Positions 31,868 through 40,616 of a DNA stretch of 64,000 nt are shown here, piece after piece. The DNA is taken from contig CAJTQF010000001.1 in the NCBI GenBank assembly GCA_910578565.1, positions 440,186-504,185 on the forward strand, read 5' to 3'. Position numbers and translations under genes: made by a program. The notes below the pieces were generated by a model. That model was given only the letters and a program-made list of their open reading frames with translations. It was not told where the DNA came from and did not search any database. This DNA is from an uncultured Christensenella sp. GTDB lineage: Bacteria; Bacillota; Clostridia; Christensenellales; Borkfalkiaceae. Positions within the stretch are counted from its first letter, which is position 1. Every line of letters starts with the position of its first letter.

Positions 31868-32365
31868 ATGTCCAAAATAGCCGTAATTATGGGAAGTAAG
31901 TCTGATTACAACGTAGTAAAGCCCGCCGTGGACGTAATTAAAAATTTCGGCGTGGAAACGGAAGTCAGGGTCATTTCCGCGCACAGAACGCCGGAAGAAG
32001 CGCACGAATTTTCACAAAATGCAATAGCGCGCGGAGTCGAAGTCATAATATGCGCGGCAGGTAAAGCGGCGCATCTCGGCGGGGTTATCGCGGCAAACAC
32101 TACGTTGCCCGTAATCGGTTTGCCTGTAAAAACGGATATGATGGGCGGGCTTGACAGTTTGCTTTCGATTGTCCAGATGCCTTCTGGTATACCGGTTGCT
32201 ACGGTAGGGGTGAACGGCGGTGAAAACGCGGGGCTTCTGGCTTTGCAGATACTGGGAATAAAGTATCCTCAAATCGCAAAAAAACTCAGCGAATATAAAT
32301 CGGCAATGAGAAATAAGATTAACGCCGACGATATTGCTCTGCAATCCGAGTTAGAGCAAAAGTAA
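31868..32365 (+). CDS. purE: 5-(carboxyamino)imidazole ribonucleotide mutase / AIR carboxylase
   Basis: A 165-aa PurE that forms CAIR in purine synthesis. GSKSDYNVV (about 9-17), SAHRTPEEAHEF (about 42-53) and the GLPVKTDMMGGLDSLLSIVQMP block carry the active-site residues. No purK lies nearby. The enzyme could therefore be a CO2-using class II PurE, or purK may be elsewhere; the motifs alone do not decide. CGGAGAAG precedes the ATG. First gene of the purine operon. Confidence 0.94.
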   Translation: MSKIAVIMGSKSDYNVVKPAVDVIKNFGVETEVRVISAHRTPEEAHEFSQNAIARGVEVIICAAGKAAHLGGVIAANTTLPVIGLPVKTDMMGGLDSLLSIVQMPSGIPVATVGVNGGENAGLLALQILGIKYPQIAKKLSEYKSAMRNKINADDIALQSELEQK

Positions 32366-32368
32366 ACC

Positions 32369-32393
32369 ATACCCGCGTTTTATTCGCGGGTAT
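32369..32393 (+). terminator. Hairpin between purE and purC
   Basis: ATACCCGCG (32369-32377) pairs with CGCGGGTAT (32385-32393). Only TTCAGTT follows, so this is a weak terminator or an mRNA-processing/attenuation element that may separate purE from the rest. Confidence 0.5.
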
Positions 32394-32435
32394 TTCAGTT
32401 GTTGAAAATAAAAGTTTTTATATAAGGAGTCATTT

Positions 32436-33158
32436 ATGCAGAAAAAGGAACAGCTCTACGAAGGTAAAGCGAAAAAGGTGTATGCAACCGAAAATGCAGA
32501 TTACGTAATCGTGTCTTACAAAGACGATGCAACTGCTTTTAACGGACTTAAAAAAGGTACCATTTCGGGCAAAGGCGTTATTAACAATATAATGAGCAAT
32601 ATGATGATGCAGATGCTTGAAAAAAAAGGGATACCCACGCATTTCGTTGAACAGATTGACGACAGAAATACCGTAGTTAAAAAAGTTGAAATAGTTCCGC
32701 TTGAAGTAATTATAAGAAACGTCGCCGCGGGCAGTTTTTCAAAGAGATACGGCGTTGCCGAAGGCACTGCGTTCTGTCAGCCGACTATAGAGTTTTCATA
32801 TAAGAACGACGATCTGGGCGACCCCTTAATCAACGATTATCACGCATTGGCTCTCAATCTTGCAACACCGTCGGAAATAGCTACGATTAAAAATATGGCT
32901 TTTGCCGTAAACGACGCAATGAAAGAGTTCTTCAAAGAAATGCATATAGACCTTATAGACTTCAAACTCGAATTCGGCAGATTTAAGGGCAATATTGTTC
33001 TCGCCGACGAAATTTCTCCCGATACCTGCCGCTTCTGGGAAGCGGGAAGCTGGGATACGACGAAGCATGTCAGCCTTGACAAGGACAGATTCCGCAGAGA
33101 TCTCGGCGGAGTAGAAGATGCTTACAATGAAATTTTTAAACGTCTTACGGGAGAATAA
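32436..33158 (+). CDS. purC: SAICAR synthetase
   Basis: A 240-aa enzyme joining CAIR and aspartate with ATP. YEGKAKKVYAT (about 8-18) and EVIIRNVAAGSFSKRYG (about 92-108) are family signatures, as are DFKLEFGRF and LADEISPDTCRFW (about 178-205). The size is normal. AAGGAG precedes the ATG. The next gene begins three bases after the stop. Confidence 0.96.
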   Translation: MQKKEQLYEGKAKKVYATENADYVIVSYKDDATAFNGLKKGTISGKGVINNIMSNMMMQMLEKKGIPTHFVEQIDDRNTVVKKVEIVPLEVIIRNVAAGSFSKRYGVAEGTAFCQPTIEFSYKNDDLGDPLINDYHALALNLATPSEIATIKNMAFAVNDAMKEFFKEMHIDLIDFKLEFGRFKGNIVLADEISPDTCRFWEAGSWDTTKHVSLDKDRFRRDLGGVEDAYNEIFKRLTGE

Positions 33159-33161
33159 TAA

Positions 33162-34583
33162 ATGGGCGGTTTTTTCGGCTCTGTAAAAAAAAGCAGCGCG
33201 GTATTTGACGTTTTTCTCGGTACCGATTATCATTCCCATCTCGGTACCAAGCGCGGCGGTATGGCTGCGTTTGATGTCTCGGTAGGTTTGCAACGCGAGA
33301 TACATAATATCGAAAACGCGCCTTTCAGAACCAAGTTCGAACGCGTTTTGTCCGAAATGAATGGTAACGCGGCAATAGGCTGTATAAGCGATACCGACCC
33401 GCAGCCGCTGTTGATGGTTTCAAGGCTCGGTAAGTATGCGATTTGCACGATAGGCATAATTAACAACGATACTGAAGTTATGAACGATTTACTTGCCCGC
33501 GGCGGCTATTTTGACGCTATGACGGGAAGTAAAGTAAACACTAACGAAATTGTTGCGGCGCTTATAAATAGCAAGGACAGTTACGTTGAAGGTATACGCT
33601 ATGCGCAGGATCGGATAGACGGAACGGCTTCCATACTTCTTTTGACAGACAGGGGTACTTTGATAGCCGCAAGGGATAAATTCGGCAGGCTTCCCGTGCT
33701 TGTGGGTAAATGTAACGACGGCTATTGCGTATCATTTGAAAGTTTTGCATACAAAAAATTAGGTTATTCCGACGAGTGCGAACTCGGTCCCGGTGAAATT
33801 GTCGAAATTTCTCAGGACGGGGTAAAACAGCTTTCGCCGCCACGGGATAAAATGCGTATATGCGCTTTTCTTTGGTCGTATTACGGATATCCTACGTCTA
33901 CGTATGAAGGCGTAAACGTAGAAGTTATGCGCTGTAAAAACGGCGAAATTTTTGCAAAGGACGACGCTGAAACGCGTGATTTGCACGACGTGGATTACGT
34001 GGGCGGAGTTCCCGATTCGGGTACGCCGCATGCGATAGGGTATTCAAACGCGAGTAAAATTCCGTTTGCCCGTCCGTATATAAAATATACGCCCACATGG
34101 TCGCGTAGCTTTATGCCGGTTAACCAGACGGAGCGAAATAAAGTTGCCAAAATGAAACTTATCCCCGTTCACGAATTTATCGAAGGGAAAAATCTGCTTC
34201 TTGTTGACGACTCTATCGTAAGGGGAACCCAGCTTAAAGAAACGGTAGAATTTTTGTATTCGCACGGAGCAAAAGCCGTGCATATGCGTTCGGCTTGCCC
34301 GCCTATTATGTACGGGTGCAAATATCTGAATTTTTCCCGTTCGACGGGCGATATGGATTTAATTACGCGCCGTACTATTTTGGAGCTTGAAGGCGAAGAC
34401 GGCTTTAATTACATCGAAGAATACAGCGACTCGAAAACCGAGCGAGGTAAAGCGTTGCGTAAAGCGATATGCGATAAATTCAAATTTGAATCGCTTGAAT
34501 TCCAGTCGCTGGAAGGCTTGATAAAAGCTATAGGCATAGAGCCTTGCAAACTTTGTACTTATTGCTGGACCGGTAAGGAGTAA
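33162..34583 (+). CDS. PurF-like amidophosphoribosyltransferase paralog lacking the catalytic N-terminal Cys
   Basis: A 473-aa protein. It starts GGFFGSVKKSSAVFDVF where PurF would have the processed CGVFG nucleophile, so the glutaminase half cannot work in the usual way. The GTDYHSHLGTKRGG block is characteristic of this subfamily. The phosphoribosyltransferase half keeps the PRPP loop LLVDDSIVRGTQ. The C-terminus ends in CKLCTYCW, a possible metal site. It sits directly before true purF, four bases apart. It may be a regulatory or ammonia-using partner (inference). Similar tandem pairs occur in other anaerobes, as far as I recall. Confidence 0.85.
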   Translation: MGGFFGSVKKSSAVFDVFLGTDYHSHLGTKRGGMAAFDVSVGLQREIHNIENAPFRTKFERVLSEMNGNAAIGCISDTDPQPLLMVSRLGKYAICTIGIINNDTEVMNDLLARGGYFDAMTGSKVNTNEIVAALINSKDSYVEGIRYAQDRIDGTASILLLTDRGTLIAARDKFGRLPVLVGKCNDGYCVSFESFAYKKLGYSDECELGPGEIVEISQDGVKQLSPPRDKMRICAFLWSYYGYPTSTYEGVNVEVMRCKNGEIFAKDDAETRDLHDVDYVGGVPDSGTPHAIGYSNASKIPFARPYIKYTPTWSRSFMPVNQTERNKVAKMKLIPVHEFIEGKNLLLVDDSIVRGTQLKETVEFLYSHGAKAVHMRSACPPIMYGCKYLNFSRSTGDMDLITRRTILELEGEDGFNYIEEYSDSKTERGKALRKAICDKFKFESLEFQSLEGLIKAIGIEPCKLCTYCWTGKE

Positions 34584-34586
34584 AAT

Positions 34587-35990
34587 ATGGACGGCGAAAT
34601 TCATGAAGAGTGCGGTGTCTTCGGCGTGTACTCGACTGAAAACCGCGATGTCGCGCGTACTGTATATTACGGATTATATGCTCTGCAACACAGGGGGCAG
34701 GAATCAAGCGGTATTGCGGTTGCTTACGCCGATAAAATTTGTTATGATAAGGGTATGGGGCTTGTTTCGGATGTGTTTTCTGACGGCAGTTTGGAAAAAC
34801 TTCCCGAAGGCGATATAGCCATAGGTCATGTCCGCTATTCGACTACCGGCGCAAGCCAGCTTCTTAATGCCCAACCGGTTGTGTTTATCGGTAAGTGCGG
34901 TAAAATGGCGCTTGCTCACAACGGTAATCTTATTAACACACAGCAGTTGCGCGCCGCGATGATTGAACGAAACGCAGTATTTCAGACGACCATAGATTCG
35001 GAAGTTATGGCGGTATTAATTAATGCGTTATCAGACGGTGATATTCTGAAAGGGGTTATGCGCGCCTGCCCGCATTTTAAGGGTTCGTATGCGTTGGTTA
35101 TTATGACGGCGGACAAACTTATAGCGGTGCGCGACCCTTTCGGTATAAGACCGCTTTGTATAGGTACAATCGATAACGACTATATTGTCGCCAGCGAAAC
35201 TTGCGCGCTTGACTCTGTCGGGGCTAATTTTATGCGCGATGTACAAGCGGGCGAGATTGTAGTAATTGACAGTACAGGAATTCACTCATATATGATGGAC
35301 AATCTTCCGTTGCAAAGTAGAACTTGCATTTTCGAGTATGTCTATTTTGCCCGCCCGGATACTATTCTTGACGGAGTAAGCGTATATGAAGCCAGAAAAG
35401 AAGCAGGTAAAATTCTTGCGCGTCACTATCCCGTTGAAGCTGATTTAGTTTCCGGCGTGCCCGATTCCGGTAACGTAGCCGCGCGCGGCTATGCGGAAGA
35501 AAGCGGAATACCGTTTGTGGAAGCGCTTGCTAAAAACAGATACGTGGGCAGAACGTTTATTCAGCCTAACCAAAAACAAAGAGAAAGCAGTCTTAACGTA
35601 AAAATGAACGCTCTGCGCGCCAATGTTTACGGTAAACGTGTAATTCTGATAGATGATTCAATAGTACGCGGAACCACAATGCGCAAAATCGTAAAAATGT
35701 TGCGTGGTGCCGGCGCTAAGGAAGTGCATATAAGAGTGTGCTCGCCTATTATAAAGCATCCTTGTCATCTCGGTATAGATATTCAGACTTATTCCCAGCT
35801 TATAGGCGCATACAAGGATGAAGAAGCAATTTGTGAAAGCCTTGGGGCTGACAGTGTAAAATACCTTTCGGTCGATCAGCTTGTCGATACCTGTAAAGGC
35901 AAATCGGGCGGATTTTGTCTCGGTTGTTTTAACGGAGAATATCCTTACCCGTCCGACGGCTACCATGCCGATAAGTTTAAACTCGAATAA
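34587..35990 (+). CDS. purF: Amidophosphoribosyltransferase
   Basis: First committed step of purine synthesis, making phosphoribosylamine. The propeptide MDGEIHEE precedes the catalytic Cys of CGVFGVY, so self-cleavage is expected. YGLYALQHRGQESSGIA, HVRYSTTG and HNGNL are glutaminase motifs. The PRPP loop is ILIDDSIVRGTTM. The Cys residues near the C-terminus (GGFCLGCF) suggest the [4Fe-4S] type found in Bacillus PurF. 467 aa, normal length. Confidence 0.95.
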   Translation: MDGEIHEECGVFGVYSTENRDVARTVYYGLYALQHRGQESSGIAVAYADKICYDKGMGLVSDVFSDGSLEKLPEGDIAIGHVRYSTTGASQLLNAQPVVFIGKCGKMALAHNGNLINTQQLRAAMIERNAVFQTTIDSEVMAVLINALSDGDILKGVMRACPHFKGSYALVIMTADKLIAVRDPFGIRPLCIGTIDNDYIVASETCALDSVGANFMRDVQAGEIVVIDSTGIHSYMMDNLPLQSRTCIFEYVYFARPDTILDGVSVYEARKEAGKILARHYPVEADLVSGVPDSGNVAARGYAEESGIPFVEALAKNRYVGRTFIQPNQKQRESSLNVKMNALRANVYGKRVILIDDSIVRGTTMRKIVKMLRGAGAKEVHIRVCSPIIKHPCHLGIDIQTYSQLIGAYKDEEAICESLGADSVKYLSVDQLVDTCKGKSGGFCLGCFNGEYPYPSDGYHADKFKLE

Positions 35991-36004
35991 TTAAAGGAGA
36001 AAAT

Positions 36005-37024
36005 ATGGGAATTTCTTATAAAGACAGCGGCGTAGACGTTGAAAAAGGTTATGAAGCGGTAAAACTTATGAAACAGCACGTAAAATCCACTTATACGGCG
36101 GGGGTGCTGGGTGACATAGGTTCGTTCGGCGGGTTTTTTAAAATGCCAAAGGGCGTAAAAAATCCCGTACTCGTCGCAGGGACCGACGGCGTGGGAACAA
36201 AATTAAAATATGCGATTATTGCGGATAAGCATGATACAATAGGTATAGACGCCGTTGCTATGTGCGTAAACGACATAGTTTGCCAGGGCGCTCAGCCGCT
36301 CATATTTTTGGATTATTTTGCAACCGGCAGTTTAAGCCCAGAAAAGGTTGCCACCGTGGTTTCCGGTATTGCCGAAGGTTGCAGACAGTCCGGTGCCGCT
36401 TTAATAGGCGGCGAAACTGCGGAAATGCCGGGATTTTATTCCGACGGCGATTATGATATCGCAGGTTTTGCGGTTGGCGTAGTCGACAAAAAGAAGATTA
36501 TAAACGGTAGCGGCATAAAGGCTGGTGACGTTATTATAGGAATTAAATCCAGCGGAATACATTCCAACGGCTATTCGCTTGTAAGAAAATTGTTCGGTGA
36601 AGATATTAAAAAACTTCAAAAAGTAGACAAGGATTTGGGTGAAAAGCCCATTGATATTTTGCTTACCCCTACAAAAATTTACGTAAAAAGCATTCTCGAA
36701 CTTATAAAGCGCGTTAAGGTTAAGGGCATTGCTCACATTACCGGCGGCGGATTTATAGAGAACATTCCAAGAATTTTTCCCGCGGGAATCGGTTGCGAAA
36801 TAAAAAAAGATTCTTATGAAGTTCCTGCAATTTTCAAAACGTTGCAAAAGAAAGCGGGTATTTCGGACGAACAGATTTACAACACCTTTAATATGGGTAT
36901 AGGAATGGTCGTTTGCGTTGCGGAAAAGGACGTAAACAAGACATTGGCGCAACTTAAATCAACAGGCGAAGATTGCGCCGTTATCGGCAGAACTGTCGAA
37001 GGCAACGGAGTTACGCTGATATGA
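36005..37024 (+). CDS. purM: AIR synthetase (phosphoribosylformylglycinamidine cyclo-ligase)
   Basis: A 339-aa ATP-dependent cyclase. YKDSGVDVEKGYEAV at the N-terminus, GTDGVGTKLKYA, IGIDAVAMCVNDI and GGETAEMPGFY are PurM signatures. The GGGFIENIPRI block lies near residue 250. AAAGGAG lies before the ATG. Its stop overlaps the purN start by four bases. Confidence 0.96.
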   Translation: MGISYKDSGVDVEKGYEAVKLMKQHVKSTYTAGVLGDIGSFGGFFKMPKGVKNPVLVAGTDGVGTKLKYAIIADKHDTIGIDAVAMCVNDIVCQGAQPLIFLDYFATGSLSPEKVATVVSGIAEGCRQSGAALIGGETAEMPGFYSDGDYDIAGFAVGVVDKKKIINGSGIKAGDVIIGIKSSGIHSNGYSLVRKLFGEDIKKLQKVDKDLGEKPIDILLTPTKIYVKSILELIKRVKVKGIAHITGGGFIENIPRIFPAGIGCEIKKDSYEVPAIFKTLQKKAGISDEQIYNTFNMGIGMVVCVAEKDVNKTLAQLKSTGEDCAVIGRTVEGNGVTLI

Positions 37025-37641
37025 AAAAGCGTATAGCGGTTTTCGCTTCGGGCGGCGGTACCGATTTTCAGTCGGTTATAGACGCAAACGAAAGAGAAAA
37101 TTTTTGTGAAATCAGTCTTTTGGTTGCGTCAAAACACGGTATAGGCGCGATAGAGCGTGCAAATAAACACGGCATCCATACCGAAGTCTTTGCAAAGGAC
37201 GACTATCCCGATTTGGAAACGCTGTATGAAAAACTTAAATTTGTTTTGAATATGAACCGCGTCGATTATATCGTTCTTGCGGGCTGGTTAAAAATTATAC
37301 CGGAAAGTTTTATTAAGGCTTTTAACGACAGAATAATAAATATTCATCCTTCTTTGATTCCCGCTTTTTGCGGGGCGGGGTATTACGGGTTAAAAGTACA
37401 TAAGGCAGTTTTGGAATACGGTGCAAAAGTTTCCGGTTGCACGGTCCATTTTGTTAATGAAGTACCCGACGGCGGCGCGATTATTGCACAGACTGCGGTT
37501 GAAGTTTCGGACGGCGATACGCCTGAAAGTTTGCAGGCTAAAATTTTAGTTGAAGAACATAAACTTTTGCCTTACTGCGTTAAAAAACTTTGTGAAGGAA
37601 AAGTTGTTAAAACCGGAAGAAACGTGCGAATATGCGAATGA
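37021..37641 (+). CDS. purN: Phosphoribosylglycinamide formyltransferase
   Basis: A 206-aa folate-dependent formyltransferase. The true start is the ATG at 37021; the longer frame lies inside purM. FASGGGTDFQSVIDA at the N-terminus and INIHPSLIPAFCGAGYYG (about 103-120) include the catalytic Asn-His. The second conserved segment is SGCTVHFVNEVPDGGAII, with the catalytic aspartate. The size is normal. Confidence 0.94.
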   Translation: MKKRIAVFASGGGTDFQSVIDANERENFCEISLLVASKHGIGAIERANKHGIHTEVFAKDDYPDLETLYEKLKFVLNMNRVDYIVLAGWLKIIPESFIKAFNDRIINIHPSLIPAFCGAGYYGLKVHKAVLEYGAKVSGCTVHFVNEVPDGGAIIAQTAVEVSDGDTPESLQAKILVEEHKLLPYCVKKLCEGKVVKTGRNVRICE

Positions 37642-37683
37642 TTGACTGAAAACGGTAATGAAAATAAGAATTAAGAGGTTTAT

Positions 37684-39303
37684 ATGGAGATGAAAAAGAG
37701 AGCGCTTGTCAGCGTTTCGGACAAGACCGGCGTGGTTGATTTTTGCAAAGGACTTGTAAATAACGGATTTGAAATAATTTCGACCGGCGGCACGGCAAAG
37801 GCACTTAAGGACGCGGGTTTGGAAGTTATAGGAATTTCTGATATTACGGGGTTTCCGGAATGTCTTGACGGCAGGGTAAAAACGCTTCATCCCAACGTTC
37901 ACGCTGGGCTTTTGGCTATGCGTTCGAATAAAGAACATATGGCGCAGCTCGAAAGGCTGAATATAAATACTATCGATGTAGTCTGTGTAAACCTTTATCC
38001 TTTTAAGGCTACTTTGCAGCGCGGAGCTGATTTTGCCGAGTGTATTGAAAATATCGATATAGGCGGTCCCACAATGATAAGGGCGGCGGCAAAAAATTAT
38101 CAGGACGTAGCCGTTATCGTTGACCCCAAAGATTATAATAAGGTTTTGGACGAGCTTGCAAACGGCGGAGTAACCATTGAAACCAAGAAATATTTACAGT
38201 ACAAAGTTTTTGCTCATACCGCGGTATACGACAGCTTGATTTCAAACTATCTCGCCGCACAGCTCGGAATTACTTTTCCCGAAGAAGTTACTTTTGCTTA
38301 CGAAAAAGCGCAGGATATGCGCTACGGTGAAAATCCCCAGCAAAGCGCCGTTTTTTATAACGAGCAGACAGTAAGAGCAGGTTCGCTGTCTTCGGCTAAG
38401 CAGTTATGGGGTAAAGAGCTTTCGTACAATAATATAAACGATGCAAACGGCGCTTTGGAACTTTTAAAAGAATTCGGTGACGCTCCTGCGGTTGTCGCGT
38501 GCAAGCACGCTAACCCTTGCGGCGTAGGTACAGGTAAATCTGTATACGAAGCATATATGCGCGCATACGGTTCAGATCCCGTTTCGGTTTTCGGCGGTAT
38601 CCTTGCGATAAACGGCATAGTAGATGAACATACAGCCAATGAAATTAATAAAATTTTCATTGAAATAGTTATGGCGCCCGCATATTCCGACAAAGCGCTC
38701 GAAATTTTAAAATCAAAGAAAAATATCAGACTTTTGCAGATTGAAAATATTTGTGCTAAGCGCGAAAAGTCAGCTTTCGATATGAAAAAAGTTTACGGCG
38801 GTTTACTTGTCCAGCAATATGATGAAAGCCTTATTGCGGGCGAAGATATGAAACTTTTCAAAACAAAAGCCGGTGTTGAAACAAGCGCTTTACCAAACGG
38901 AAATACAAAAACCGTTTACGGTAACGGTGTTGTGACCAAACGTGTTCCCACAAAAGAAGAAGTGGAAGCAATGCTCTTTGCGTGGAAAGTAGTAAAACAT
39001 ACAAAATCAAACGCGATAGTCATAGGGAAGAGCGGCAGAACTACCGGCATAGGTATGGGACAGACAAACAGAATCTGGGCGGCTCAGCAGGCAATCGCGC
39101 ACGCAGGTGAAGAAGCAAGGGGTTCTGTTATGGCGTCTGACGCCTTTTTCCCTTTCCCCGATTGCGTTGAAGAGTGCGTCAAAGCGGGAATAACCGCAAT
39201 AATTCAACCCGGCGGTTCTATACGCGATAAAGATTCGGTTGAAGCCTGCGATGCTGCGGGTATTGCAATGGTATTTGTAGGCGACAGGCATTTTAAGCAT
39301 TAA
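37684..39303 (+). CDS. purH: Bifunctional AICAR transformylase / IMP cyclohydrolase
   Basis: A 539-aa enzyme for the last two steps to IMP. The N-terminal cyclohydrolase (MGS-like fold) contains SVSDKTGVVDF, STGGTAKAL and GRVKTLHPNVHAGLL. The transformylase half has RYGENPQQSAVFY, VACKHANPCGVG and the C-terminal FPFPDCVEECVKAG, RDKDSVEACD. The start is the first ATG (MEMKKRALVS), with AGAGG six bases upstream; a second in-frame ATG follows two codons later. Confidence 0.96.
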   Translation: MEMKKRALVSVSDKTGVVDFCKGLVNNGFEIISTGGTAKALKDAGLEVIGISDITGFPECLDGRVKTLHPNVHAGLLAMRSNKEHMAQLERLNINTIDVVCVNLYPFKATLQRGADFAECIENIDIGGPTMIRAAAKNYQDVAVIVDPKDYNKVLDELANGGVTIETKKYLQYKVFAHTAVYDSLISNYLAAQLGITFPEEVTFAYEKAQDMRYGENPQQSAVFYNEQTVRAGSLSSAKQLWGKELSYNNINDANGALELLKEFGDAPAVVACKHANPCGVGTGKSVYEAYMRAYGSDPVSVFGGILAINGIVDEHTANEINKIFIEIVMAPAYSDKALEILKSKKNIRLLQIENICAKREKSAFDMKKVYGGLLVQQYDESLIAGEDMKLFKTKAGVETSALPNGNTKTVYGNGVVTKRVPTKEEVEAMLFAWKVVKHTKSNAIVIGKSGRTTGIGMGQTNRIWAAQQAIAHAGEEARGSVMASDAFFPFPDCVEECVKAGITAIIQPGGSIRDKDSVEACDAAGIAMVFVGDRHFKH

Positions 39304-39328
39304 TATTTGATAATTCGGAGAAATCGGT

Positions 39329-40609
39329 ATGAACGTACTCGTAATAGGAAACGGCGGAAGAGAACACGCAATTTTGCTTGCGCTTAAAAAAAGCAAACGC
39401 GTGGAAAAACTGTACTGTATGAAGGGCAACGCCGGCACGGCTGAAATTGCCGAAAACGTCGACGTTGATTATATGGATACGGTTGCAGTGAAATCTTATG
39501 TCGCGGAACATCCCGAAATCGATTATTATGTCGTTGCTCCTGACGACCCCTTGGCGGCAGGGCTTGTGGACGAGCTTGAAAGTATGGGTAAACGTTGTTT
39601 CGGTCCGAGAAAGAATGCCGCCGTTATAGAGTCAAGCAAATCTTTTGCAAAGCAGCTTATGAAAAAATATAAAATACCGACCGCGAAGTATGAAACTTTT
39701 GACAGCTATGAAAAGGCGTTGGAATACGTTCGTTTGGCAGGCGCGCCCATTGTTCTGAAAGCCGACGGACTTGCGCTGGGCAAGGGTGTGCTTGTATGCG
39801 AAACGCTTGAACAGGCGGAAGAAGGTCTGAAAGAGATTATGCTTGATAAAGCGTTCGGAAATGCTGGTAGCAAAGTCGTTGTGGAAGAGTATTTGCGCGG
39901 ATTAAAATATACTCCGGGTGAAGAGGTTTCCGTTCTTGCTTTTACGGACGGAAAGACCGTAGTACCGATGATAACTTCCTGCGACCACAAGCGCGCTAAC
40001 GACGGCGATACCGGTATGAATACGGGCGGGATGGGGACTTTTTCTCCCTGTCCGTTCTGGAATAAAAAACTTGAAAAGCATGTGCTTAAAAAAATAATGA
40101 TTCCCACAGTCAAGGCAATGAACAAAGAAGGCAGAACATTTAAAGGTTGTCTTTACTTCGGGCTTATGCGTACGGATAAGGGAATGAAAGTCGTAGAATA
40201 CAATTCACGCTTCGGCGACCCTGAAACGCAGGTTGTTCTGCCTATGCTTAAAACAGATATTATGGACGTATTCGAAGCCGTTACAGAAGGTAAACTCGAT
40301 AAGGTTAAAATCGAGTGGGAAGACGGCGCTTGCGTGTGTCTCGTTCTTGCCAGCGGCGGATATCCCCAAAGTTATGCCAAGGGTAAAAAAATTACTGTCG
40401 GCGATATAGGCGACGTAACTTTGGTTCATGCCGGTACGGCAATGAAAAACGGCGAGCTTGTCACCAACGGCGGCAGAGTTATGGGCATTGTCGCCAAAGG
40501 CAAAGACGTAGAAGAAGCGAGAAGCAAGGCTTACAAAGCGGCTGAAAATATCAGTTGGGAAAATATGCAATACAGAAAGGACATAGGGATAAAATACCGT
40601 GAAGGTTAA
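39329..40609 (+). CDS. purD: GAR synthetase (phosphoribosylamine--glycine ligase)
   Basis: A 426-aa ATP-grasp ligase. VIGNGGREHAI at the N-terminus, VLKADGLALGKGVLV in the ATP-grasp centre, and ARFGDPETQVVLP-type sequence (here NSRFGDPETQVVLP) are hallmarks. CGGAG lies before the ATG. purL begins a few bases after its stop. Confidence 0.95.
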   Translation: MNVLVIGNGGREHAILLALKKSKRVEKLYCMKGNAGTAEIAENVDVDYMDTVAVKSYVAEHPEIDYYVVAPDDPLAAGLVDELESMGKRCFGPRKNAAVIESSKSFAKQLMKKYKIPTAKYETFDSYEKALEYVRLAGAPIVLKADGLALGKGVLVCETLEQAEEGLKEIMLDKAFGNAGSKVVVEEYLRGLKYTPGEEVSVLAFTDGKTVVPMITSCDHKRANDGDTGMNTGGMGTFSPCPFWNKKLEKHVLKKIMIPTVKAMNKEGRTFKGCLYFGLMRTDKGMKVVEYNSRFGDPETQVVLPMLKTDIMDVFEAVTEGKLDKVKIEWEDGACVCLVLASGGYPQSYAKGKKITVGDIGDVTLVHAGTAMKNGELVTNGGRVMGIVAKGKDVEEARSKAYKAAENISWENMQYRKDIGIKYREG

Positions 40610-40616
40610 TGATAAT

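Noticed and set aside
37666..37690. Separate gene start or regulatory element between purN and purH
   Set aside because: Only 42 bases separate the genes, with an AGAGG ribosome site and no hairpin; ordinary operon spacing.
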